Shown: one piece after another, positions 34,553 through 43,309 of the stretch
Numbering within the stretch: the stretch's first letter is position 1
Layout: each line of letters opens with the position of its first letter
DNA from: Aneurinibacillus uraniidurans
GTDB taxonomy: Bacteria > Bacillota > Bacilli > Aneurinibacillales > Aneurinibacillaceae
Direction: 5' to 3'
Assembly: GCF_028471905.1 (NCBI RefSeq)
Contig: NZ_CP116902.1
Location: 2,640,501 to 2,704,500 of the forward strand
Length of the DNA: 64,000 nt
Translations under genes and position numbers: made by a program
Notes under the pieces: generated by a model
What the model was told of the DNA's origin: nothing
What the model saw: the letters and a program-made list of their open reading frames with translations, nothing else
The model's database searches: none

Positions 34553-34906
34553 TTATCCCCTCGGTCTAAATACAAGCGCCGCAAAAAAACTAAAGGCGAC
34601 CGCAGCCGAAATGCCCGCACTTGTAATCTGGAACATCCCGCTAATCAGTCCGATCAGGCCGTCTTTCTCCGCTTCCTGCCACGCTCCATGATAAAGCGAG
34701 TGCCCGAAGCTCGTAATTGGAACGGTAGCCCCTGCTCCCGCAAAGTCAATCAACGGATCATACAACCCGAGTCCGTCCAAAATCGCGCCGCTCGCTACTA
34801 AAATGCTCATGACATGGGCCGGTGTCAGCTTTGCCATATCAAGCATCAGTTGGCCGATGACACAGATCAGACCGCCGACCACAAACGCAATTAAAACTTG
34901 CGCCAT
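34553..34906 (-). CDS. spoVAEB: stage V sporulation protein AEB
   Basis: A 117-residue membrane protein with about four helices ([51 protein letters not shown]). It is a paralogue-like partner of SpoVAC and part of the inner forespore membrane dipicolinate channel. It starts two bases after the spoVAD stop, with AAAGGAGGAG upstream. Confidence 0.93.
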   Translation of the reverse strand: MAQVLIAFVVGGLICVIGQLMLDMAKLTPAHVMSILVASGAILDGLGLYDPLIDFAGAGATVPITSFGHSLYHGAWQEAEKDGLIGLISGMFQITSAGISAAVAFSFFAALVFRPRG

Positions 34907-34908
34907 GT

Positions 34909-35928
34909 TTACTCCTCCTTTACAGCTTCAAATGCTACAGCATGGGCAATACACGGAATGCTTTCTCCTTGCTGGTAGCTCACCGGGCTAAACAAAGCAC
35001 CAGTCGCACATACAAGCACACGTGTAAGTTTACCCGCTCGCAGTTGATTCATAATGTGACTATATGTAACCACTGCACTGGACGCACAGCCACTCCCACC
35101 TGCAAAGACAGACTGATCAGGTCGATAGATCATCAAGCCACAGTCGTTATACACCGGCGACATATCATACGCCAATTCTTTCATTTCGTCCTTAAAAATT
35201 GCGTAGCCAATCTTCCCCAGATCACCCGTTACAATCAGATCATAATCGTGTGGCGCACGTCCGGTGTCACGAAAATGTGTCGACATCGTATCCACCGCAG
35301 CCGGTACCATCGCCGTCCCCATATCAAACGGATCTTTAATCCCCATGTCGACCACTTTTCCAATCGTCGCATGCGTAATGCGCGGCCCACTGCCACCTTT
35401 GCCAACAACACCAGCACCAGCACCCGTTACCGTCCACTGTGCATATTCCGGCTTCTGTCCACCGTATTCAGTCGGATAGCGGAACTGCTTTTCCGCTGTG
35501 CAATTGTGACTGCTACACGCCGCTACAACATAATGGGCATATCCCGCATCAACGAGTGCCGCACCGACAGACAGCGTCTCCATCGAAGTCGAACAGGCTC
35601 CAAACATGCCTAGTAACGGAATAGTAAGCTTACTGGCAGTAAAATTTGAGGAGATCGTCTGATTCAGCAAATCACCTGCTAACACGATATCAATCTCACT
35701 CTGCAGCAGATTACTTTTCTCGATTGCCGTCTCTATCGCCTGATGCATCAGATGCCGCTCGGCTTTTTCCCATGATGCCTGCCCGGCGTACATATTATCA
35801 TGAATATGATCGAACTCGGCCGCAAGCGGGCCTTCTCCTTCTAGCGGACCGACCGCTACCGCGCTGCCAAGCAGGCGAATATCCTGCTGGAAGTGCCACG
35901 TCTGCCGCCCGCATCGCGGTTCGTTCAT
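34909..35928 (-). CDS. spoVAD: stage V sporulation protein AD
   Basis: SpoVAD is the thiolase-fold subunit that binds dipicolinic acid at the outer face of the inner spore membrane. The 339-residue protein has the family segments [32 protein letters not shown] and [25 protein letters not shown] is before the ATG. It is the fourth gene of the spoVA operon and is followed closely by spoVAEB. Confidence 0.95.
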   Translation of the reverse strand: MNEPRCGRQTWHFQQDIRLLGSAVAVGPLEGEGPLAAEFDHIHDNMYAGQASWEKAERHLMHQAIETAIEKSNLLQSEIDIVLAGDLLNQTISSNFTASKLTIPLLGMFGACSTSMETLSVGAALVDAGYAHYVVAACSSHNCTAEKQFRYPTEYGGQKPEYAQWTVTGAGAGVVGKGGSGPRITHATIGKVVDMGIKDPFDMGTAMVPAAVDTMSTHFRDTGRAPHDYDLIVTGDLGKIGYAIFKDEMKELAYDMSPVYNDCGLMIYRPDQSVFAGGSGCASSAVVTYSHIMNQLRAGKLTRVLVCATGALFSPVSYQQGESIPCIAHAVAFEAVKEE

Positions 35929-35940
35929 ACTGTCTCCTCC

Positions 35941-36420
35941 TTACATTTTAATAAGTAACCACTTCACAAGCGCAACAACAAGCGCTGAGACTACCCCGTA
36001 TACGATCACGCCACCTGCCAACTTGAACATGTTGCCCCCAACCCCGAGCACAAGCCCTTCTGTTCGGTGTTCAATCGCAGCAGACGACATGGAATTGGCA
36101 AATCCAGTCACTGGCACAGCCGAACCAGCCCCAGCGAACTGGCCGAGCTTATCATAGATGCCAAATCCCGTTAGTAAAACCGCCAAAAAAATCAACGTTG
36201 CCACTGTCGGATTGCCTACCTCCTGCTTTGAGAAGCCAAACATACTCATATAAAAATCAGAAACAATCTGGCCAAACGCACAGATGGCTCCCCCTACAAG
36301 AAATGCTTTTACACAATTGCGGACATACGGTCGCTTCGGCTTGTACTTGACTGCTCGCTCCTGGTATGCCTGCTGCGCTTTTGTAGGCCTGGATTGCTGC
36401 TTTGTTTTTACCGTGGACAT
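35941..36420 (-). CDS. spoVAC: stage V sporulation protein AC
   Basis: This 159-residue integral membrane protein is the putative mechanosensitive channel of the dipicolinate system. The N-terminus is basic and cytoplasmic, followed by helices such as AFLVGGAICAFGQIVSDFY and AVPVTGFANSMSSAAIEH. GAGGGAGGAGAAGG precedes the start. It is located between spoVAB and spoVAD. Confidence 0.95.
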   Translation of the reverse strand: MSTVKTKQQSRPTKAQQAYQERAVKYKPKRPYVRNCVKAFLVGGAICAFGQIVSDFYMSMFGFSKQEVGNPTVATLIFLAVLLTGFGIYDKLGQFAGAGSAVPVTGFANSMSSAAIEHRTEGLVLGVGGNMFKLAGGVIVYGVVSALVVALVKWLLIKM

Positions 36421-36435
36421 AAACCTTCTCCTCCC

Positions 36436-36861
36436 TCATTTGACAAAATATATCCAGTAAAAAAGAGAACCGGCCATTTTCCCCAAAGCGAGTGCAAGAA
36501 TGAACAGGGCTAAATACTCGTATACATACATGCGCTTAGCGAGAATTGGGATCACATTCAACACTTCCGTTAAAGCTGCCGCCAGCAGCCCGACGAAGAT
36601 CCCCATGAACAGCCCCGGAACAATCAGCCAGGCGGATGCAAGATGAAGTGGCGGACAAAAAAAAGTAAATAACGTAGAACCGAGCGCCCCGAACACCACT
36701 GCCCACTGAAAATAAATCAAATGTGATGCACACTTCGTAATCTGCACCAGGCGGGGGATCAATGCGAGTACCGTTAAAAACGCCACAAATCCGCTGCCAA
36801 CAATCAAACCACCGGACAGCCCAATCAACGCCAGCAGCACGCTACTTGCTACCGCGCTCAT
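36436..36861 (-). CDS. spoVAB: stage V sporulation protein AB
   Basis: A 141-residue membrane protein with four or five helices (VLLALIGLSGGLIVGSGFV, LASAWLIVPGLFMGIFVGLL). I start it at ATG 36,861, which has GGGAGGAGAGC upstream, overlapping the end of spoVAA by 20 bases. The gene order AA-AB-AC-AD-AEB-AEA is the B. subtilis order. Confidence 0.92.
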   Translation of the reverse strand: MSAVASSVLLALIGLSGGLIVGSGFVAFLTVLALIPRLVQITKCASHLIYFQWAVVFGALGSTLFTFFCPPLHLASAWLIVPGLFMGIFVGLLAAALTEVLNVIPILAKRMYVYEYLALFILALALGKMAGSLFYWIYFVK

Positions 36862-37471
36862 GATGCTCTCCTCCCGGTGCCTCATGTGTCAACACATAGT
36901 CGTCCAAATTTTGCTGATACAAAAACATTTCCAGCTCAAGCGGGCTCGGTTCCTCGTTAAAGCGCTTACGGAACAAATGATTAAAAAACAAGATCATTCC
37001 CGCTCCCACCCCAATCGAATACGGAATTTGGAGAATGAATGGGTGCTCACTCTTGTGCCCGGTCACAAGCTCATACACACGCTGGTGCACCTCCTGCATG
37101 CTTACATCGGTGTGAAAATTCATAATGGCCAGCGCGGAGCCAATAAACAGGACGAGCCAGACAAAAGCAACTAGCAAAAGGTTTGCCGGACGTTTCGGAC
37201 TCTCAATCTCGACAAGCATCTGTCCTGCGCCGATGCCGTGCACATCCGCATCTGGTACAACCGCCCGCACCGCACGAATTACATGCATCATATCCACCAC
37301 ATACCGATTGCCATCTTCTATGCGAAGTACATGAAGCACCGCATCCTGAAGCACCGATTCATACGGGCTGTCCGTCAGAACATCCGCGACATCGCCAACA
37401 CGCAGCATAGTTCCAGGCGGGCGCTTGACTTTACCTTTTAACTTTACATACACATGGGTGAGGTCAGCCAT
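36842..37471 (-). CDS. spoVAA: stage V sporulation protein AA
   Basis: First gene of the spoVA operon. The protein of about 209 residues has a soluble N-terminal half (VYVKLKGKVKRPPGTMLRVGDVADV) and two C-terminal membrane helices (LLVAFVWLVLFIGSALAIM and a later one). The ATG at 37,471 has AGGAGGGAAGG upstream; the ATG six codons earlier lies within that site. A sigma-G type promoter is present at 37,495-37,524. Confidence 0.93.
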   Translation of the reverse strand: MADLTHVYVKLKGKVKRPPGTMLRVGDVADVLTDSPYESVLQDAVLHVLRIEDGNRYVVDMMHVIRAVRAVVPDADVHGIGAGQMLVEIESPKRPANLLLVAFVWLVLFIGSALAIMNFHTDVSMQEVHQRVYELVTGHKSEHPFILQIPYSIGVGAGMILFFNHLFRKRFNEEPSPLELEMFLYQQNLDDYVLTHEAPGGEHHERGSK

Positions 37472-37494
37472 ATCCTTCCCTCCTTGCATACGAA

Positions 37495-37524
37495 TAGTAT
37501 TTGTCAGTAGAAAGTCCGGTATGC
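37495..37524 (-). promoter_or_regulatory. sigma-G type promoter of the spoVA operon
   Basis: The minus strand has GCATA, 18 bases, AATACTA, close to the sigma-G consensus (GHATR-N18-CATNHTA). Transcription would start about 17 bases before spoVAA. spoVA is known to be a forespore sigma-G operon in B. subtilis. Confidence 0.72.
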
Positions 37525-37532
37525 GAGCATAG

Positions 37533-37570
37533 AAAAAGACCAGAGCGAGTTATTTCTCGATCTGGTCTTT
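37533..37570 (-). terminator. terminator overlapping the end of sigF
   Basis: AAAGACCAGATCGAG and CTCGCTCTGGTCTTT form a 15-bp stem with one mismatch, followed by TTTTTC on the minus strand. The left arm is coding sequence of sigF, and the sigF stop codon lies in the loop. Confidence 0.83.
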
Positions 37571-38305
37571 CATGACACGCAGTATTTTTTTCTCCAGTCG
37601 CGATACTTGGACTTGCGAGATGCCCAAACGCTCCGCTACTTCAGACTGCGTCTGGTCTTTGTAGTAGCGTAAGTATACGATCAGCTGCTCCCGCTCACCA
37701 AGACGGGCGATCGCTTCGCGGAGGGCAATCCGGTCGAACCATTTTTCCTCATCCTTGTCCGCAATCTGATCCATCAGTGTAATCGGGTCGCCATCATTCT
37801 CGAAGACCGTCTCGTGAATCGACGATGGCGCACGATTTGCTTCCTGAGCGTATACGACCTCTTCCGGCGTAATCTCTAATACCTCCGCGATTTCGCTCAC
37901 GGTCGGCAAGCGTCCCATCGTCTTGGACAATTCATCCCGGGTACGCCGTACTTTATTGGCGATCTCCTTTAAAGAACGGCTGACTTTTACCGTTCCATCA
38001 TCCCGGAGGAAGCGCTGAATTTCGCCAATGATCATCGGTACTGCATACGTGGAAAATTTAACATCGAACTTCAAATCAAATTTATCAATCGCTTTCAGCA
38101 GACCGATACAGCCGATCTGAAACAAGTCATCTGCTTCATACCCTCGGTTTAAAAAACGCTGAACGACTGACCATACCAGACGAATGTTGCAATTTACCAA
38201 TGTATCTCGTGCTGCTGTATCTCCCGCCTGACTTGCCGCAAGCAATCGTTTGACCTCTTGATCGGACAGATAAGAATGGTTGGCATTACGTACATTGGTC
38301 TCCAT
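37550..38305 (-). CDS. sigF: RNA polymerase sigma-F factor (forespore)
   Basis: Sigma-F is the first forespore-specific sigma factor, held by SpoIIAB until SpoIIAA frees it. The protein of about 251 residues has region 2 (DLFQIGCIGLLKAIDKFD, FSTYAVPMIIGEIQRFLRD), region 3, and region 4 with the helix-turn-helix TQSEVAERLGISQVQVSRLEK. The ATG at 38,305 has AGGAGAC overlapping the spoIIAB stop at good spacing. It is third in the spoIIA operon. A terminator overlaps its 3' end, so spoVA is transcribed separately. Confidence 0.96.
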   Translation of the reverse strand: METNVRNANHSYLSDQEVKRLLAASQAGDTAARDTLVNCNIRLVWSVVQRFLNRGYEADDLFQIGCIGLLKAIDKFDLKFDVKFSTYAVPMIIGEIQRFLRDDGTVKVSRSLKEIANKVRRTRDELSKTMGRLPTVSEIAEVLEITPEEVVYAQEANRAPSSIHETVFENDGDPITLMDQIADKDEEKWFDRIALREAIARLGEREQLIVYLRYYKDQTQSEVAERLGISQVQVSRLEKKILRVMKDQIEK

Positions 38306-38316
38306 CGGCATGTCTC

Positions 38317-38772
38317 CTAATTGCAGAGCGCTTCATTCTTGGCTAGATATTTCACCAGTCGAATTCGTGTGCCCCGATTGATCTCGCTCTCCACTTCCAT
38401 TGCGTCCATGAAACTCTCCATAATCGTAAAGCCCATACCAGAACGCTCTAATTCTGGCTTGGTTGTGAAGAGCGGCTGACGAGCCTCTTCCAAGTCTGCG
38501 ATGCCAATGCCCTGATCTTCAATCAAAATCTCAATCGCAGATGGGGTGTACGTTGTCTCAATCACGACCGTTCCGGTTTCATCCCCTTCATAGCCATGAA
38601 TGATTGAATTCGTCACCGCTTCTGACACAACGGTTTTGATCTCTTCTACCTCTTCAAGCGTCAGAGGCAAGCGGGCGAGAAAGGCAGCCACAGTAATGCG
38701 GGCGAATCCTTCATTCTCACTGCGTGCTGCAAATGACAGGCGCATGAAGTTGTTGTCGCTTTTATCAAGCAT
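38317..38772 (-). CDS. spoIIAB: anti-sigma F factor / serine kinase SpoIIAB
   Basis: SpoIIAB binds sigma-F and phosphorylates SpoIIAA. The 151-residue GHKL kinase has the N box ([18 protein letters not shown]), the G1 box (EDQGIGI) and the G2 segment ([15 protein letters not shown]). Its ATG overlaps the spoIIAA stop (TAATG), so the two are coupled. Confidence 0.96.
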   Translation of the reverse strand: MLDKSDNNFMRLSFAARSENEGFARITVAAFLARLPLTLEEVEEIKTVVSEAVTNSIIHGYEGDETGTVVIETTYTPSAIEILIEDQGIGIADLEEARQPLFTTKPELERSGMGFTIMESFMDAMEVESEINRGTRIRLVKYLAKNEALCN

Positions 38773-39122
38773 TACGCCACCCCCAGTCCAAGGAGCGCTT
38801 CATGTTCAGACTCCTTGATCTTCAAAATTTTGAACAGACCGGATAATTCAAACATGCGATGCATGACCGGACTCAGCGAGCAGACCGTCATGTCGCCCCC
38901 ACGCGCGTTCATCTGCTTGTAGCGCCCAAGAATGACCCCCAGTCCAGAGCTATCCATAAAATGCAAATTCTCTAGACTTAGCAGTATATGATCGATTGGG
39001 TTGCGCGCGATGTCATCTTCTAATTTATTGCGGAGAAACTCAGCCGTATGATGGTCGAGATCTCCTTCCAGACGTACAATCAACACATGCCCCACACATT
39101 CCGTCTCTACTCGCAAACTCAC
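38772..39122 (-). CDS. spoIIAA: anti-sigma F factor antagonist SpoIIAA
   Basis: SpoIIAA is the STAS-domain protein that binds SpoIIAB when unphosphorylated. I start it at GTG 39,122, giving 116 residues and the start [20 protein letters not shown], which lines up with the B. subtilis protein, with AAGGAG upstream. The open frame extends 38 codons farther, but that stretch covers the probable sigma-H promoter and looks non-coding. The phosphorylated Ser is in [16 protein letters not shown]. It begins the operon. Confidence 0.95.
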   Translation of the reverse strand: MSLRVETECVGHVLIVRLEGDLDHHTAEFLRNKLEDDIARNPIDHILLSLENLHFMDSSGLGVILGRYKQMNARGGDMTVCSLSPVMHRMFELSGLFKILKIKESEHEALLGLGVA

Positions 39123-39157
39123 ACTGACCCACTCCTTCATTCCTTGTGATACAGGGG

Positions 39158-39186
39158 ATTTCTCCTCCTCTTCCTGCAATTCCTGC
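39158..39186 (-). promoter_or_regulatory. sigma-H type promoter of the spoIIA operon
   Basis: On the minus strand GCAGGAATT, 12 bases, GGAGAAAT fits the sigma-H consensus (RNAGGAWWT, 11-12, RNNGAAT) with one mismatch. Transcription would start near 39,150, about 28 bases before the spoIIAA GTG. spoIIA is a known sigma-H/Spo0A operon in Bacillus. Confidence 0.7.
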
Positions 39187-39253
39187 CCCTCGACAAAACT
39201 AGAAAAAAACCGGGAGTGTATGACAAATTCCGCCATATTCCCGATTTATTTTC

Positions 39254-40447
39254 TTACGCGCCGCCGAACATCTTGCGGGTCGTCCGCTTCATAAGCTCCC
39301 ACCAGCTTGCTTGTTCAATCGTTTCAGCTGCAACCAGATCCACCTTGCTGAGTATTTTTCCATCTTTCTTAATGAGAAGTTCACCCAGCTTTACACCCTT
39401 CTTGATAGGAGCAGGTAATGTTTCTGGCATGTTAACCACTCTTTCGTACTGCTCTGGCTTCTCGCCTTTTTTCACTAGCATGCTAAAGCGATACGGCACG
39501 AGGATGTTAACCTGCTCTTTCATCCCTTTCTCTACCTTAACGGTGCGAACGACTTGATGATCCTTATACAGCGGATGACTGTCATATTGATTGAACGCAT
39601 AATCAAGCATGGAGCTTACTTCCTGATTGCGCGTCTTAGAATCCGGCTCACCCATGACAACTGCTATGACCCGCATGTTGCCGCGCTTCGCTGTGGCAGT
39701 CAGGCAATATTTTGCTTCGGATGTGTAGCCAGTCTTCAGGCCGTCTGCTCCGGCATAGAAGCGAACAAGACGATTCGTATTAACGAGCCAAAACGGCTTT
39801 TTAGAATCTTTGCGCAGATAGTCTTGATACAGTCCGGTATATTTCGTAATTTGTTCATGCTTTAGGAGTTCACGTGACATGAGCGCAATATCATGCGCCG
39901 ATGAAACGTGGCCTGCGATTGGCAGACCGTTTGGATTTAAGAATGTCGTATCATCCATGCCAAGCTCTTTCGCACGCTGATTCATTTTTTTCACAAATGC
40001 CTGCTCCGTGCCTGCTAGGTGCTCTGCTATGGCGACTGAGGCATCATTACCGGATGCAAGAGCGATGCCTTTTAGCATTTCATCGACAGACATCTCTTCT
40101 CCTGGCTCCAAGAAAATTTGCGAGCCGCCCATCGAAGCTGCATATTCACTTGTACGTACTTTGTCCGTCAGTTTTAACTCACCGCGATCCATCGCTTCCA
40201 TAGCGAGGAGCATAGTCATAACTTTAGTGATGCTCGCAGGCGGAAGTGGTTTATGACCGTTTTTTTCATATAAAATCGTGCCGGTATCCCGGTCGATCAA
40301 CACAGCCGACATAGCATTCGGTGCGATATCTGTGTTCTGTCCTGTCTCAGGCTGCGCCGCCTTTCCTTTTCCTTGCTCCGTGGCAAAAACAGCAGCAGGT
40401 GACAGCAGTAAAGCAATGGATAAAAGAACTCCAGCTATTTTTTTCAT
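39254..40447 (-). CDS. dacF: D-alanyl-D-alanine carboxypeptidase DacF
   Basis: This is a secreted, membrane-tethered penicillin-binding protein of the PBP5 type that trims D-Ala from peptidoglycan stem peptides. The 397-residue protein has a signal peptide (IAGVLLSIALLLSPAAVFA), the SxxK motif in ASITKVM, SGN in ASGNDASV, and KTG in LKTGYTSEA, plus a C-terminal amphipathic region. I start at 40,447 with GGAGGGG upstream. Being immediately upstream of spoIIAA, it corresponds to the sporulation paralogue DacF. A clear sigma-F promoter was not recognised. Confidence 0.93.
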   Translation of the reverse strand: MKKIAGVLLSIALLLSPAAVFATEQGKGKAAQPETGQNTDIAPNAMSAVLIDRDTGTILYEKNGHKPLPPASITKVMTMLLAMEAMDRGELKLTDKVRTSEYAASMGGSQIFLEPGEEMSVDEMLKGIALASGNDASVAIAEHLAGTEQAFVKKMNQRAKELGMDDTTFLNPNGLPIAGHVSSAHDIALMSRELLKHEQITKYTGLYQDYLRKDSKKPFWLVNTNRLVRFYAGADGLKTGYTSEAKYCLTATAKRGNMRVIAVVMGEPDSKTRNQEVSSMLDYAFNQYDSHPLYKDHQVVRTVKVEKGMKEQVNILVPYRFSMLVKKGEKPEQYERVVNMPETLPAPIKKGVKLGELLIKKDGKILSKVDLVAAETIEQASWWELMKRTTRKMFGGA

Positions 40448-40583
40448 GCGATAGACCCCTCCAGTGATTACTCTCTTCACCAGTGTGGCCCGAAATAATG
40501 GAATTATATACCTAACAAAGTACGAGGTAGCATTTTGTTTTTTGTGGTGTCGACAACGTTTCGATTCAAAAAAAGAAAAACTA

Positions 40584-40612
40584 TTGCTTTCTTATTTCTA
40601 TTTTCTTTATAT
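40584..40612 (+). promoter_or_regulatory. candidate sigma-A promoter for the MBOAT pair
   Basis: TTGCTT and TTATAT are separated by 17 bases, 56 bases upstream of the TTG start of the acyltransferase. The area is AT-rich, so chance matches are easy. Nothing else is evident in the 40,448-40,667 gap. Confidence 0.4.
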
Positions 40613-40667
40613 TTAAAGGATGGCTTCTATAGTATTAGATTTAATCTGACAGAAACAGGTGATACGT

Positions 40668-42071
40668 TTGGTTTTCAGCAGTCCGATCTTCTTGTTCTTC
40701 TTCCTGCCATTAGCACTGTTCTGCTATTTTTTCTCACCGTGGCGCCTGAAGAATGTTGTCCTGCTTTTATTTAGTCTCGTATTTTACGCATGGGGCGAGC
40801 CGATGTATGTGTTCCTTATGCTATTTTCTATTCTCATGAACTACGTATACGGCATTTATATCGAAAAATATTTTGAACAAACAAGAAAGAAAAAAGCGAT
40901 TTTATTCATTGCGATTGTGAGCAATACAGCGCTGCTTGGCTACTATAAATACATTAACTTTTTCGTAGATTTGGTCAATCAGTTGTTTCATACCGCTTAT
41001 CATGTCAAGTCGGTGCCGCTCCCGATCGGGATTTCGTTCTATACATTCCATGCCATGAGCTACGTGGTGGATGTGTACAGAAGCCGTAATTCCCAGAAAA
41101 ACTTGTTTAATCTGGCGCTCTATATTACGCTATTTCCGCAGCTTGTGGCAGGGCCGATTATTCGCTATCACATCATTGAGCATCAGCTGCGCGAGCGTAA
41201 ATTACGGCTCGATCAATTCGCAGACGGGATTCGTGTCTTCATCATTGGTCTGGCGAAAAAAGTGCTGATCGCCAATCAGATGGGGATCATCGCGGATCGT
41301 ATTTTTACCCAGCCGACTGATAGCATGAGTACACTGCTTGCCTGGGTCGGCATTCTGGCGTATACGCTGCAAATTTATTTTGATTTCTCTGGCTACAGCC
41401 AGATGGCGATCGGGCTTGGCAAAATGTTCGGCTTTGAATTCCCGATTAACTTTAACTTTCCGTACATTTCGCGCTCTGTCTCTGAATTTTGGCGGCGCTG
41501 GCACATGACGCTCGGACAGTGGTTCCGGGATTATGTATACATTCCGCTTGGCGGCGGGCGCGTAGCCACATGGAAGGTGTACCGCAATTTGTTTATCGTG
41601 TGGATGCTTACGGGGTTCTGGCACGGAGCAAGCTGGACATTTATTGCGTGGGGCTTGTATTATGGCATTCTCATCTCGCTTGAGAAAGCTGGACTCGAAA
41701 AAATACTCACAAAGTGCTGGACCCCTGTACAGCATTTGTATGTACTTATGATCGTAATGATCGGTTGGGTGTTTTTCCGGGCTGATAACTTCCCGTATGC
41801 TGCCTCCTATATCCAGGCGATGTTCGGACTTCGCGGTGGGCCTTTGGTGGACGAGCAAGGACTGTTTTATATCATTCAGTACAGCCCGTACTTCATTGCC
41901 GCAATCATCGGCTCGATGCCGTTTTTCGACTGGATCAAAGCGAAGCTCATATCATACAGAGGGGCTATTTATGAAGTCGTATCGTACGTATTTTATTTCG
42001 GTCTCTTTTTTGAAACAATTTTTTATCTGGTGACATCAACGTACAATCCATTTATTTATTTCCGCTTCTAA
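40668..42071 (+). CDS. MBOAT O-acyltransferase (AlgI/PatA type)
   Basis: This multi-pass membrane protein of 467 residues belongs to the AlgI branch of MBOAT acyltransferases, which pass acetyl groups across the membrane for polysaccharide O-acetylation. I choose the TTG at 40,668, behind AGGTGAT, because it yields the hallmark start MVFSSPIFLFFFLPL. It has about ten helices, the SFYTFHAMSYVVDVYR segment, the WRRWHMTLGQWFRDY motif, and the invariant His in LTGFWHGASW. The following DHHW protein is its usual extracytoplasmic partner. The polymer that is acetylated is not shown by the sequence. Confidence 0.93.
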   Translation: MVFSSPIFLFFFLPLALFCYFFSPWRLKNVVLLLFSLVFYAWGEPMYVFLMLFSILMNYVYGIYIEKYFEQTRKKKAILFIAIVSNTALLGYYKYINFFVDLVNQLFHTAYHVKSVPLPIGISFYTFHAMSYVVDVYRSRNSQKNLFNLALYITLFPQLVAGPIIRYHIIEHQLRERKLRLDQFADGIRVFIIGLAKKVLIANQMGIIADRIFTQPTDSMSTLLAWVGILAYTLQIYFDFSGYSQMAIGLGKMFGFEFPINFNFPYISRSVSEFWRRWHMTLGQWFRDYVYIPLGGGRVATWKVYRNLFIVWMLTGFWHGASWTFIAWGLYYGILISLEKAGLEKILTKCWTPVQHLYVLMIVMIGWVFFRADNFPYAASYIQAMFGLRGGPLVDEQGLFYIIQYSPYFIAAIIGSMPFFDWIKAKLISYRGAIYEVVSYVFYFGLFFETIFYLVTSTYNPFIYFRF

Positions 42072-42081
42072 GGAGTCTGTT

Positions 42082-43290
42082 ATGTCAACGAAAATATTTT
42101 CGATTTGCTTTGTTGCTACCTTTTTACTCATCATTTTTGGAATCGGCATATCCAGCATTATAAAACCAGATGTCGAAAGATCTTATACCGAGGCTCGAAA
42201 ACTTCAACAGTTGCCGACGTTTTCTGAGCAGTCTTTTCAATCCGGTGATTATTTTCGTGATATGGCAGCCTATACGAGCGATCAACTGGCCTGGCGTGAT
42301 AACTTTGTCAAAATGTACGACCGGCAACAGCTCCTCACACCGCTGCATGCCACCGTTGTAAACAATACCGTCGTAGTTGATCATTCTTGGTTGCTAGAAA
42401 AACCAACTGATCGCTTCCATAAGGAGCTGATGGATAATGCACTGGCAGGGATTCGCTATCTACACAAAGTCGTTAAGCCAAATGACACACAGATCTATTA
42501 CGCATCCTTGCCGTATCCAGTACTAAATCTACAGGAATTGTATCCGTCTTATTTGCGCTTTCGTGCACCGGCTGAGAATAAAAAATACTTTCTGAGTGAA
42601 TTGAACAAAGACGACATTCACGTTATCGATTTGGCACCGCGTTTTGCACAAATTCCGGCAAAAGAACGAGAGACGATGTATTTCCATACTGATCATCACT
42701 GGAATATAAAAGGCGCCTTTACGGCTTACCAGATGATTATTGAGGATTTAAACAAAGCAGGGGTACTGCATCAATCCCCTCCCCTTACCGACAACGATAT
42801 TATCAAAACGCAGGTGCCACCGGGCAAATTTGTCGGAAGCTGGAACCGTCAGCTTAATATGCTCATTGATGATAAAGTAGACCGCCCGTGGATTTACAAG
42901 CCAAAGGCAGGCTTTCCATTTAATCAAGTGCGAGTCGTAGCGATGAACGGAAAAACCTACACCAAACTCGACGATGTCTACGGCGCAGGTGCGTCCACAC
43001 CGCCGTATCAGTATTCGACTGTGTATACGAATGACCATGATCTAATGGAGTTTGAAAACAAACAAGCAAACAACAAGCTGCGTGTGCTCATTTTTAAAGA
43101 CTCGTACGCGAACGCCATGCTTCCATTCGTTGCAAGTCATTTCTATCAAACACAGGTGTTGGATTTACGCTATAAAGGCGACCAGTTTAATCTCGAAAAC
43201 TACTTGAAGTCGTATAAACCGGATGTGGTTCTGTTTTTGTTCCATGACAGTAACCTGACAACCCCGGCGTATCCGTTTTTTAAGGAGTAA
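42082..43290 (+). CDS. DHHW-motif extracytoplasmic acetyltransferase-like protein (AlgX/AlgJ type)
   Basis: The 402-residue protein has one N-terminal membrane helix (IFSICFVATFLLIIFGIGI) and an extracytoplasmic SGNH-fold domain. It has YFHTDHHWNIKGA, which is the DHHW signature with the Asp/His of the catalytic triad, and IFKDSYANAMLPF with the Ser. Such proteins receive acetyl groups from the MBOAT partner and transfer them to a glycan. It starts 10 bases after the MBOAT gene with AAGGAG. Repeat element B starts 19 bases after its stop; no classical terminator lies between. Confidence 0.88.
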   Translation: MSTKIFSICFVATFLLIIFGIGISSIIKPDVERSYTEARKLQQLPTFSEQSFQSGDYFRDMAAYTSDQLAWRDNFVKMYDRQQLLTPLHATVVNNTVVVDHSWLLEKPTDRFHKELMDNALAGIRYLHKVVKPNDTQIYYASLPYPVLNLQELYPSYLRFRAPAENKKYFLSELNKDDIHVIDLAPRFAQIPAKERETMYFHTDHHWNIKGAFTAYQMIIEDLNKAGVLHQSPPLTDNDIIKTQVPPGKFVGSWNRQLNMLIDDKVDRPWIYKPKAGFPFNQVRVVAMNGKTYTKLDDVYGAGASTPPYQYSTVYTNDHDLMEFENKQANNKLRVLIFKDSYANAMLPFVASHFYQTQVLDLRYKGDQFNLENYLKSYKPDVVLFLFHDSNLTTPAYPFFKE

Positions 43291-43309
43291 AATGCAGCAG
43301 CTGAGTTTT

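Noticed and set aside
38830-39230. Fusion or frameshift in the spoIIA genes suggested by overlapping frames.
   Set aside because: The genes overlap normally by stop/start codons and each encodes a full-length protein.
39123-39236. An extended N-terminus of 38 residues on SpoIIAA.
   Set aside because: The GTG at 39,122 gives the canonical protein with a good ribosome binding site, and the extension covers a probable sigma-H promoter.
40448-40534. A sigma-F promoter for dacF (GTATA-15-GGGCCACACT).
   Set aside because: The -35-like part fits but the -10 matches the consensus poorly, so I did not list it.
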